Origin: Beta vulgaris subsp. vulgaris
Taxonomy: Eukaryota > Streptophyta > Magnoliopsida > Caryophyllales > Amaranthaceae
Direction of reading: 5' to 3'
DNA length: 64,000 bases
Assembly (NCBI RefSeq): GCF_026745355.1
Contig: NC_079205.1
Coordinates: forward strand, 3,454,832 to 3,518,831
Numbering within the stretch: the stretch's first letter is position 1; every line of letters starts with the position of its first letter. Positions 48,201 through 55,526 of the stretch are shown piece after piece. Below the pieces are notes generated by a model. That model ran no database searches and was not told where the DNA came from. It was given only the letters and a program-made list of their open reading frames with translations. The translations under genes and the position numbers were made by a program.

Positions 48201-50230
48201 GAAGCATTAGAGAAATCTGGGGGGGGTGGGGTTCGTGTGATTTTGCGAGTTATTGTCGAAATAATATTGTTGGTGGGGGTTCATATTTGGTACCTGAAAA
48301 TCTGGTGTTGCGTCGTAATAATCCTCTGGAGAACTTTCAGACTCACCATGGTCATGAAGATAGAGGTTTGGGTATAGGTATGGATCAAAATGCGGCCCAG
48401 CCATGTGAGGCGGTATTCGGAGCAAATTCAGGCGTGGGTTTTGGTGTAAAAACCGATCATTCAAGCCTCGAATCAGGTTTGTATATAGCGGAATATCTGA
48501 TTGTGTTTGTAGCACCGTCATCCCATTGTTTTCAAACCCTTGAACCCTTCGTTGGATTAACCGAGACGCCTCATACGCTGAGAGATTGCATCGCCCCGTG
48601 TTGTGACCAACACATCCACACTCTTTGCAGAACTTAAAAATGCCCTCGTATCGGAAGTACACCCATGAAACCCGGTTCCCTTCAATTGGTAGAAAACAAC
48701 CTGGGATTAAAGGTATTGTCAAATCAACGATAAGCTTTGCCCTTAGGTAAGGTTGATGTGGTAAACCAGCTTCATGATTTTCGATAGATTCTATTAATCC
48801 GATATGACTTAGTATTCTCACTGTCCAGTCCGTGTTTAGATACCCCCATGGAAGATCATGCACGTGCACCCAGATTCTTCCCATGTTGAAATTGATGCTA
48901 GTTGGGATTTGGGTAGCTGAACATGGGCGAAAAGTTATGGGTTTCCCATCTATAAAGGTAGTATTATAGTGTAGGATTGCGTCTCTATCATTGGGATTTT
49001 GACATTCTAGAATGAAATAGGGACCTGTGCGATGGACACGAATGGGTTCACGAGTATCCCAATGATTGTTTACTATATTATAAACGAAACTAGAATTTGG
49101 TGGGGAAGTGTCAAAGAACATACCTTGGCAACGACGTTGTCAGACCTCATTAGTGAACTGACATTTAGAGCTGCAAATAATGTTTACATGTTCACGTCCT
49201 TCATAATGTTCTCGGACTTCTCAAGGACGCCCGCTAACGTACTTGGGTTTTACCCGTACGATAATGATCGCATGTGTTGAAAATTGTAAAATTCCAATAT
49301 TGCGATGCTTTTGAAATTTTTTTTTGAAGGGAATGCTTTTATAATTGAAAGAGTTAAAATGAAAGAGTGAAAGATAAGTGATCTTCTAGGATTAAGATAA
49401 TCTTACAGCAAAAAACCCTTACGGGGTGTTTGTTTAGGGGGATTAGGGGGTGGGAATGGGATATTATATCCCTATGGGTAGATATCACATGTTTGTTTGA
49501 GGGGATATCTAAATTCCCATGTGAAGGGGAATGTGATTAAAACCCCTCTTATCCTACCAAAATAAGACATGGGGGTGGGCAGGTATTAGGGAGGGGGATT
49601 ATTTTTGGTTATGTTAAAAGACAAATTTACCCTTCATTAAAATATACTGCACTAATATTGCTTGCTCTTCTTTTGCTATCCTTCATTAAAATGGGTAAAT
49701 TTGTAATTTAGCAATATATTTCCTACTTAATCCCACTAACATACCAAACAAAGGATTGGGATATATTTAATGAATTCCCACCTTCTAACTTCCATTCCCA
49801 ATCCCATCTTCTAATCCCCAAACTCCCAATCCCTCATACCAAACGCCCCGTTAAGATTAGACAACCCGTCTATCATTAAGGGACATCAAGGTGCAGTAAT
49901 ACATACTTCTATCATAATTTAGAACCAACTTCACAAAGGAATCTCTGCTAACAGAAATTATTGCCTTTATTAGCTAATTTTATGTCTGAAATCCTCCAAT
50001 TTGTTTCAGGATTTAAGGACAAGAAAACTGCTTGTTGTGGACTTGGCAGACTAAATGCTGACGAAGCTTGTTATCCAATTTCATCTCTATGTCCTGACAG
50101 AAGTGATCATGTTTTTTGGGATCTTTATCACCCGACCGAAGCATTTACTCGGATCATTGTAGAAGCTGCTTTTGATGGTCCACAACACTATGCTTTCCCT
50201 GTTAATGTTCGACAGCTAGTTTCTACATAG
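27205..50230 (+). CDS. GDSL esterase/lipase, five exons over 23 kb
   Basis: Probably a secreted ester hydrolase of the plant GDSL family. Exons: 27205-27445, 37426-37595, 38814-39053, 39753-40002 and 50010-50230, all GT-AG with matching phases; 373 residues, normal length. Residues 1-23 form a hydrophobic signal peptide. Block I is [14 protein letters not shown] with the nucleophile Ser35. Block II is [14 protein letters not shown]. Block V is [10 protein letters not shown] with Asp338 and His341. Block III reads IVIGSTDIG (180-183), with Thr182 where the oxyanion-hole Asn of GxND is expected. This may lower or change activity. Introns 1 and 4 (9,980 and 10,007 bp) are nearly all transposons, mostly antisense. 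No stop or frameshift in the exons. Confidence 0.88.
27446..27926 (+). other. Start of GDSL intron 1, unique sequence
   Basis: AT-rich intron sequence between exon 1 and the copia insertion. Nothing else recognised. Confidence 0.5.
30731..31791. mobile_element. Mutator-like fold-back element inside the copia integrase region
   Basis: Ends CG[A/G]TTTTTTCAC and then CACCATATACCC are inverted at both sides. The flanks ATAAAACTT (30722-30730) and AAAAAACTT (31792-31800) match 8 of 9, fitting a Mutator 9-bp TSD. Arms of about 150 bp pair (CACCATATACCCTC ... TAACGCCGTTAGTCATTAA). The centre is GGGT/CCCT-rich with TTAGGG-like runs at 30945-30970 and 31545-31587. No transposase. Confidence 0.7.
33843..34830. 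mobile_element. Mutator-like non-autonomous element inside the copia 5' LTR
   Basis: Comparison with the other LTR shows about 1 kb of extra sequence here. The flanks TACAAACAA (33834-33842) and TACAAAGAA (34831-34839) match 8 of 9. The two ends form an imperfect inverted repeat of roughly 90 bp: GGTGGACTAGAGACCACC... on the left, and inverted GATGGACCAGAGTCCAGA... on the right, both running into a TGC[A/T]CCTGCT stretch. The middle is T-rich with repeated ATGTTCTTTTATAATTA. No gene. Confidence 0.65.
34902..35590 (+). other. GDSL intron 1, nothing recognised
   Basis: AT-rich intronic sequence between the copia element and the palindrome-ended element. Confidence 0.45.
35591..36975. mobile_element. 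Palindrome-ended non-autonomous DNA element, copy 2 (in GDSL intron 1)
   Basis: Same family as 11371-12405, in opposite orientation. End palindromes are ATCTCACATTAGTGTTAATATGAGAC near 35611-35637 in two halves, and a similar one at 36929-36956. Inside are GCACCTATTAGTTATGCTAG, units of TTAGTTAAGCGCTGAAG, and ATAACTA-rich stretches. It carries an extra 350 bp on the right with a Lys/Glu/Arg-rich open frame (36592-36870) that I do not consider a gene. TSD not fixed. Confidence 0.6.
36982..37253. mobile_element. Stowaway-type MITE (GDSL intron 1)
   Basis: TA-flanked (36980-36981, 37254-37255). Ends CTTTCTCCGTGTTTTTAT and the inverted ATAAAAAAACGGAGGAAG fit the CTCCCTCCG consensus of Stowaway/Tc1-mariner MITEs. 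Confidence 0.72.
38376..38457. repeat. C16 run and a poly(T) patch bounded by a 14-bp duplication
   Basis: A run of 16 C at 38376-38391 is followed by ACGATATTCTTCTT (38405-38418). Then come 25 nt of mostly T (38419-38443) and the same 14 bp again (38444-38457). It looks like a retroposition in which almost only the poly(A) tail was inserted, on the minus strand. Lies in GDSL intron 2. Confidence 0.65.
38459..38766. mobile_element. Tourist-type MITE (GDSL intron 2)
   Basis: TTA on both sides (38456-38458, 38767-38769). Inverted ends GGGTGTGTTTGGTTCA and TGAACCAAACACCCC. Typical of PIF/Harbinger-derived Tourist elements. Subterminal GGTATGGGTTT repeats. Confidence 0.8.
39456..39667. mobile_element. 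Stowaway-type MITE (GDSL intron 3)
   Basis: TA-flanked, with inverted ends CTCCATTAGTCCCATAATATAGT and ACTATATTATGGGATGGAGG, 212 bp. It ends about 85 bp before the exon 4 acceptor. Confidence 0.72.
40003..40547 (+). other. Start of GDSL intron 4, nothing recognised
   Basis: AT-rich intronic sequence with no transposon end detected. Confidence 0.45.
40548..41047 (-). mobile_element. Non-autonomous Helitron, diverged (GDSL intron 4)
   Basis: On the minus strand it starts TCTATACAAATATATTAAAAGG and ends CTAGT after a short CGT-GGG-ACG hairpin, the Helitron layout. The 5' flank base is G rather than A, so either the end is slightly off or the site has mutated. Its start is shared with the Helitrons at 41883 and 61638. 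Confidence 0.5.
41153..41785. mobile_element. hAT-type MITE with CTCGACTCGAGC-rich body (GDSL intron 4)
   Basis: Inverted ends TAGGGGTGCTAATCGAG and CTCGATTAGCACCCTCTA. The 8-bp flanks CTCATAAT and CTTATAAT match 7 of 8. The body consists of repeated GAGCTCGACTCGA-like words; no transposase. Confidence 0.75.
41883..42141 (-). mobile_element. Non-autonomous Helitron (GDSL intron 4)
   Basis: On the minus strand it runs from TCTATACAAATATATTAAAAGG to GGCATAGCCCGGACC...AACTAGT, with a GGGC-ATA-GCCC stem-loop just before the 3' end, and sits between A and T. It is closely related to 61638-61902. On the plus strand it carries a tRNA-like A box (TAGCCTAGTGGTTAAA) and B box (GGAATCAAACC), about 40 bp apart. 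Confidence 0.75.
42142..42744 (+). other. GDSL intron 4 sequence left of the LINE
   Basis: Contains a moderately GC-rich stretch (CCTCGGGGGGGATGCATG, CGCCCTCCGACGTTTAAGTC) that continues past the LINE at 49141. It resembles unclassified plant repeat sequence. Before the LINE arrived it was one continuous segment. No gene. Confidence 0.4.
42810..46922 (-). pseudogene. LINE ORF2: endonuclease, reverse transcriptase, zf-RVT, RNase H; one in-frame TGA
   Basis: Encodes the enzyme of target-primed reverse transcription. The first 1157 codons (46922-43452) hold, in order: an AP-type endonuclease ([26 protein letters not shown], about residues 1-225); reverse transcriptase ([35 protein letters not shown]); and a zf-RVT zinc finger ([19 protein letters not shown]). 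A TGA at 43449-43451 then stops the frame. The same frame continues to 42810 with a complete RNase H domain ([35 protein letters not shown]). The ATG overlaps the ORF1 stop as ATGA, suggesting coupled translation. Confidence 0.88.
46919..49121 (-). pseudogene. LINE ORF1: DUF4283 and CCHC zinc knuckle, split by a frameshift in a G8 run
   Basis: RNA-binding partner protein of the LINE. The N-terminal frame (49121-48207, 304 residues) carries a DUF4283-like domain ([16 protein letters not shown]) and a zinc knuckle [14 protein letters not shown]. The C-terminal frame (48199-46919, 426 residues) is Pro/Ser/Asn-rich with a basic patch KIKRQKRR. The frames meet at a run of eight G (48219-48226, plus strand). 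The second frame stays open upstream across this run, so one base gained or lost there separates the two parts. The N-terminus is cut off by 5' truncation. Confidence 0.82.
49141..49418 (+). other. GDSL intron 4 between LINE and Tourist MITE
   Basis: Continuation of the segment at 42142-42744. No gene or terminal repeat found. Confidence 0.4.
49422..49850. mobile_element. Tourist-type MITE (GDSL intron 4)
   Basis: TTA on both sides (49419-49421, 49851-49853). Inverted ends CGGGGTGTTTG and CAAACGCCCCG; subterminal GGGATTAGGGGGTGGGAATG-like words. It ends about 160 bp before the last GDSL exon. Confidence 0.8.
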
Positions 50231-50277
50231 GCACCTTTAATTTCTTTCTTTTGGCTGTATGTTTGGTTATGATTTGA

Positions 50278-50283
50278 AATAAA
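50278..50283 (+). terminator. Polyadenylation signal of the GDSL gene
   Basis: AATAAA 48 bases after the GDSL stop codon, in a T-rich 3' UTR. The copia LTR begins 117 bp further on. Confidence 0.5.
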
Positions 50284-50399
50284 ATGTCAGATTTATATTT
50301 TTTATTTAGAGGATAAGAGTGGATTTAGTTTTCATCTACTTTCTAAATACTTAATGACGGAGCTATGATTTGTAATTTGACCATTTGGTGGTAAGATAT

Positions 50400-51009
50400 T
50401 GAAGATATCTTCAATGTTTGTAAACTTCATTGAATTGTAAAAATCATACAAGCTGGAATTAATACATCAGCTTAGAGAGAGAAGATAGATTTTATTACTT
50501 TCATTTCAGAGAGAAATTCTGAATGAAAATTATGAAATAAAAGTATTAACTAGATTCTTATCCTCTTACACTATATTCCCTCCGCTTTTATTTATTTGGT
50601 ACATTCTTATTTACATAAGAATTCAGGAGATGTTCCTTTTATTCTTTTTTGGTATACTTTTTGACCTTTTTAGCATTAATTAAGGTGAGAAAAGGAAAAA
50701 AAAAAGTAGTACTTTTTGATATAATACTATTACTTTTTGGTAGGCCAAGTCTCCTAATAAAGAAAGTTGAAACAATGTAGCAAATAAAAAAAAATAACCC
50801 TTTTTGGAAAATGTAGCAAATAAATAAAAGCGGAGGATTATATACAACTTGAGAGATGAGGAAAGTTAGTTCTTACAGAAATGGATACAGTAGATCACAA
50901 AATATCTAAACTGTATTTAACTAATCCCTAGCTTGAAACCTTGAGCTTGTTCCTTCAGATAGTTAGGAGTTGGAGTGGCTGACATGTGCAGAGAGAAACG
51001 GTAGCTTCA
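50400..51009 (-). repeat. 3' LTR of a copia remnant, enlarged by a Stowaway MITE
   Basis: On the minus strand it starts TGAAGCTACCGTTTC right after a polypurine tract (GAGAGGGGGCG, about 51011-51022) and ends GATATCTTCA at 50400. A Stowaway element sits inside, so the LTR proper is about 345 bp. The left flanking 5-mer is GATAT; its partner is not found. Confidence 0.65.
50576..50838. mobile_element. Stowaway-type MITE in the copia LTR
   Basis: TA-flanked. Ends TTCCCTCCGCTTTTATTTATTTG and the inverted CAAATAAATAAAAGCGGAGGAT, 263 bp. Confidence 0.8.
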
Positions 51010-51780
51010 ACGCCCCCTCTCAAACTTGGGATGGGAGAAAGAGGAACAATAAGCTGATTATGCTCAGAGGAAGGTAGTATTTTTGTAAGAACATCAACCA
51101 ACTGGTTTTGAGTTTGTAAAGAACTTAATTGAAGCAAGCCTACAAGAACCTCCTCTCTTGTAAAATAACAATTTAATTCAATGTGTTTGGTCCTTTCATG
51201 AAAAACCAGATTTTTAGCTATATAAATAGCTAATTGATTGTCACAATGTAGGATATCAGGTGTAAGATTAAGTACACCTAGTTCATTAAGAAGTCTGACC
51301 ATCCATGTTACTTCACTAGCTGCATGGGTCATAGTCCTATATTCTGCTTCTGAGAAACTCTTAGAAACTATCCCTTGTTTATTTGATTTCCAGCTAATAG
51401 GTGAGTTCCCAAGCAAAAGAATATAGCAAGTTACCGATCTTCCATATGTAGGACATGAAACCCAATCAGAATCACGGTAAGTAATATGATCAGTAGCTTG
51501 TAGGAGAATACCTTGTCCAGTTTTATGATTAACACATATCAAGGTATGAGTGAATTAAAGGCTTTGATATGTGGAGTTACAATGTATGAATCGGCTAAGA
51601 TATTGTATTGCAAATGCAATATCAAGCCTTGTAGAGAGATGGATTTGTGTAGATACACCTTCATCTGATAAGATTTTAAGATTCAAGAGAAGAGGAGTGT
51701 TGGCAGATTTAGAAATACCAACTTCACACTCTTTAATCATTTTTTTGGTGAACTTTTTATGAGAAAGAACTACTCCTTCA
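51010..51780 (-). pseudogene. Copia RT end and RNase H, minus-strand half of an inverted remnant
   Basis: Right to left it reads the RT C-terminal part (SANTPLLLNLK, RLDIAFAIQYLSRF) and RNase H (SEAEYRTMTHAASEVTWM, LHCDNQLAIYIA, HERTKHIELNCYF). The polypurine tract and LTR follow at 51010. Frameshifts are present. It ends abruptly near 51780, where copia sequence continues on the other strand. Confidence 0.72.
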
Positions 51781-53240
51781 GCAAAATGACTAATATTGGT
51801 TCGACCCGTCATATCACCAATGATCTCACTAACCTTTCACTCCATTCTCCGTATGATGGGTCTGATGATCTTATAGTTGGAGATGACTTTTCTCTTCTTA
51901 TCACTAATATTGGTTCTTTCTCTATCTCTCACTCTTCTCATGTCTTTAAATTTAACGATGTTCTACACGTTCCCACTATATCTCGAAATATTTTATCTAT
52001 CTCTGAATTTTGAAAAGATAATAATGCATATGTTGAGTTCTTACCCTCCTATTTCTTTGTTAAGGACCTCTCCACGAATCACACTCTCCTTCAAGGTCAA
52101 CTTAATGATGGCATCTATGAATGGCGCCCTCCTCCATATCTCCACACCAACGTTGTGACTTCGTCCCCGAATTGGCATCATCGTCTCGATCATCCATCCG
52201 AAATATTCTCAAAGTAATTAGTGGTCAACTCTCTTTACCTATGTCATCTATTTCACCTTATAATTCTTGCAACATTAATAAGAGTCACAAACTTCCATTT
52301 TCTCAATCTACTCTCACTTCTAATGCTCCTCTTGAACTTATTTTTTCTGATGTTTGGATTACTCCCATTTTTATCTTATGATAGTCACAATTATTTTGTT
52401 GTTTTTGTCGACTGCTACACCAAATATATATGGTTATAGACTCTTAAACGCAAATCTGACACTGCCTCCACCTTTTATCGCTTCCGTGCTCTCGTAGAAA
52501 AACTCTTTAATAAACCTATCATTCAACTATTTTTTGATAATGATAGCAAACATCTCAAACTCACTCCTACACTTCTTGAAAATGGGATCTCTCATCTCAT
52601 CTCTCTTCCCTATACCCATGAACATATTAGCTATGCAGAACGTCGCCACCGTCGAAACTGGTTTTACTCTTCTTTCACATGCCCAACTCCTCACATTTTG
52701 GCCCTACGCCTTCACAACTACCACATATCTCATAAACCATCTTCCTACACTTACTGAGTTACTCTTCACCACCAGTCTCCATTCCAAGCTCTGTTTAAAA
52801 AATCAAATTACATCAAATTTCGGAGATTTGATTATTTATGCTACCCATGGCTTTGTCCTTACACTTCTCACAAAATGAAACCTCGCTATACCCCATGCAT
52901 TTTCATTGCTTACTCCCCCACTCAAAGTGTCTTCTATTGTTTGGACCCTTCCACTTCCGAAGTTTACACTTATAGGCATGGTAAATTGAAATAATTTTTC
53001 CCTACCCAAACTACAGTCACCATCTTCCTCTCATGCACCTATCACTGCTGAAGAATGGTGCACTTTCCATCTCTCTCTCGTTTCCTCCCCAGCTGCACCC
53101 ACTTCCCCTCATGTTCCCCTTCCCAACCCACCTACCCCCAATAACCTTCCTCTTACTCCTCCTGCCTCCCCACCTTCCCCTACCTCCTCACCCTCCCCAC
53201 CTCCCCTACACTATCAATATCAATAACACATCAACTTATT
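51780..53240 (+). pseudogene. Copia protease-integrase-linker fragment, plus-strand half of an inverted remnant
   Basis: Left to right: the protease start (NIGSTRHIT), GAG-pre-integrase (DVLHVPTISRNILSISEF), the integrase zinc-finger part WHHRLDHPSE, and a worn integrase core (YFVVFVDCYTKYIWL, FFDNDSKHLKL). A Pro-rich linker ends at about 53235, where RT would begin. Many stops. With the minus-strand fragment on its left it supplies complementary parts of a copia polyprotein, but in the wrong orientation. Confidence 0.68.
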
Positions 53241-53266
53241 ATTCAAACACTTATGATGTTCATATA

Positions 53267-55110
53267 CTTCCTCTGTTTCTTTTTACATGCAACGGTTTGA
53301 CTTTTACACTATTCACCAAGTCTACTTAGTTTACGTTTGGTGATTTATAGTTAAGGGAAAACATATTCATGTAGGATATTGTTATATTCGTCTGAATGTA
53401 TATTTTCCAAATGTATAATTTTTATAATTTTTATTTATCAGTGTTAGTGTTTTTCTGCAAGTGTACGGTGTCATAGCACATACGGGTCGAACTCAGGGAG
53501 GTGCAAGATTAACCACTACTTGATTTTAGATTATAAAATAGTTACACAATCCAGGAATGATGAATAGTCTATAAACTAAAGGCTAAACTAATGACGATAT
53601 ATGACAAACTATATGAATATGATAATTAAAACACTAAGATTAAGCATCACCACTATGTGGATTGATCAAGCCACAACTCACATCCTAGTTATTCAATTAT
53701 AGCTTAGATGAGATTGGCATTCCCTTATGACTCTGTAATAAAGCACAGCTGCGAACCGAAACTAAATACTTGATCATTCCTCAATACCTAGAACTCACTT
53801 TCGTGATAGCAAAAGGCCTAACTAATATGCATGTCTCCTATTTTCATGGCTTACACACATAATTAGAAGCATTAAGAACCAATGTCAAATAATTCCCAAT
53901 TCTAGCTCTCACCTATTTTCATGGGAGAATTCGAATCAATAACAAGATTATCTAAATTAAGACCCAACTTTCGTTGATGAACTCAATTAATAAAATAACA
54001 ATTTAGCATCGAACAAATATTCCTAATTCCAACTCCAACTTTCATTGATGAAATAAAACTAGGGCTAAAATCAAGATGCACAATTGACAATAACAATAAT
54101 CTTGTCAAACCGTAAACATATAATTCAATAACATGGGAATTAGAGAAGAATTTACATGATCAATCCATACTAGGGCTCAACTCAATCCTAGATAAAAATA
54201 CTACTCACTAATCATGGCAAAAAGAACAATAAACATAATAGAAAACATTATTAAAATGATAATAAAGAGAAGATGAGAGAATAAAACTTGATTGAATTGA
54301 AGATGAATATGAAAGCTTGAATCTTGAATCTCCAAAGTAGCAGTAGAAAATAAATCAGGGCATAAAACTATAGAGGAAAATAACGTGATATTGAAAAGTG
54401 AATAATTAGATGTCCTATTCTAATTAAAAAACCCTCTAATATAGAGTTCTAACTCCTAAAACTAGTAGGGAACAAAATTACAAGATAAGGAAGCCAAATA
54501 AATCACTAAATGGCCGAAATCATTAAAGTCGCGTGCGCGTAAGAAGTTTCTGGCAGATTGGGCCAACTTTCGAAGCCCATATCTCTCAAAATACAACTCG
54601 CCTTGGGTCGTGCGACCTAACGTTGGAAAGATATTCAAGCCTACTTTCCAACGCCACTGAAATCAGACCAATATCAGGATCAAGTCAGAAGTTATGGATA
54701 AAAGAGTGAACATGACTCGATTTCCACAATTCTATCAATGAATCTCAACTCCAACTTAGCTCTAATTTGCATTCAAATACATCCAAAATGATCCTTATCA
54801 ATGTAGCTTGCTTCCAATTGCTCCTAAATACTCAAGCTTGTCCAATAATGCTCCAATTATGTTCTCGGTACCTGAAATTCATCAAAGATTACCAAAAACG
54901 CACAAGAGGAGTAATGTTTCGCAAATTAAGTAAAAGCATGCAATTATGAACTACAATGCACCTAAATGCTCCTAGAATGCAATCTAAATGCAACTAAAAC
55001 CTATATAAAAATACGACACATCAATCAGTTTTTAAACTTATTGATGGTCAAAAGTATACATTGGCAAGCATGAAAGTCAAATCGTTGCAAGTAAAAAGAA
55101 ACAGAGAAAA
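53267..55110. mobile_element. Stowaway-type MITE split by a solo LTR
   Basis: The left end CTTCCTCTGTTTCTTTTTAC (53267) and the inverted right end GTAAAAAGAAACAGAGAAAA (to 55110) are TA-flanked (53265-53266, 55111-55112). Removing the LTR at 53442-55023 leaves a MITE of about 257 bp. Confidence 0.75.
53442..55023 (-). mobile_element. Solo LTR (gypsy Tat/Athila-like) inside a Stowaway MITE, with 5-bp TSD
   Basis: On the minus strand it starts TGATGTGTCGTATTTTTATA and ends GAAAAACACTAACA. ATCAG stands on both sides (53437-53441, 55024-55028), a perfect TSD. It contains the TTTCCAACG motif shared with the other LTRs of this group. Confidence 0.82.
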
Positions 55111-55112
55111 TA

Positions 55113-55526
55113 TTTATTACCCTTAAAAACCAAATTTCAAAGAATTTCAAATCCGGAACAATTTATACTTTCATATATGTTTTCAAAACTTAGTATTCAA
55201 GTCTGGATTTTGGAACGAAGAAATGATTTCATCGACATCCGGTCCAAATATAATATGGACTAAAATAATAAGACTGAAAATCCACTGGAACTTTTATCTT
55301 TGAGTCCCATCACATTTAACAAGTTGAAATTGGACTTTGGACTATGGTCGATGTGATTGCACCTTTATTAAGAGCCTTAAAGTTACACGACATAATATGT
55401 GGTCCTGACTCCTAAGTGCATAGCTGCAAAACTGTCGTATACAATAACTTGACCTCTTCTTGAAGGTTTCAAGATTTTTCTTATAATGAACATGTAATGT
55501 TGTAAAGTTCAATTGATCTAATACAC
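55113..55526. other. 3' flank of the ABCB gene
   Basis: AT-rich sequence downstream of the minus-strand ABCB stop. An AATAAA on that strand at about 55363-55368 could serve polyadenylation. Confidence 0.4.

Larger units (their letters stand above)
42760..49125 (-). mobile_element. L1-type LINE with 15-bp TSD (GDSL intron 4)
   Basis: The poly(A) tail is the 25-T run at 42760-42784. The perfect TSD TGGCAACGACGTTGT stands at 42745-42759 and 49126-49140. From right to left are ORF1 (two frames), ORF2 and an RNase H tail. The 5' end lies four bases before the first ORF1 ATG, so there is no 5' UTR and ORF1 lacks the start of its DUF4283 domain: a typical 5'-truncated copy. The exact TSD and long open frames point to a young insertion. 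Antisense to the GDSL gene. Confidence 0.92.

Noticed and set aside
47004..48637. Plus-strand frames of 115 and 149 codons within the LINE
   Set aside because: Antisense shadows of LINE ORF1 without any recognisable domain.
53033..53329. Pro/Leu-rich 98-codon frame
   Set aside because: Low-complexity copia integrase-RT linker in another frame.
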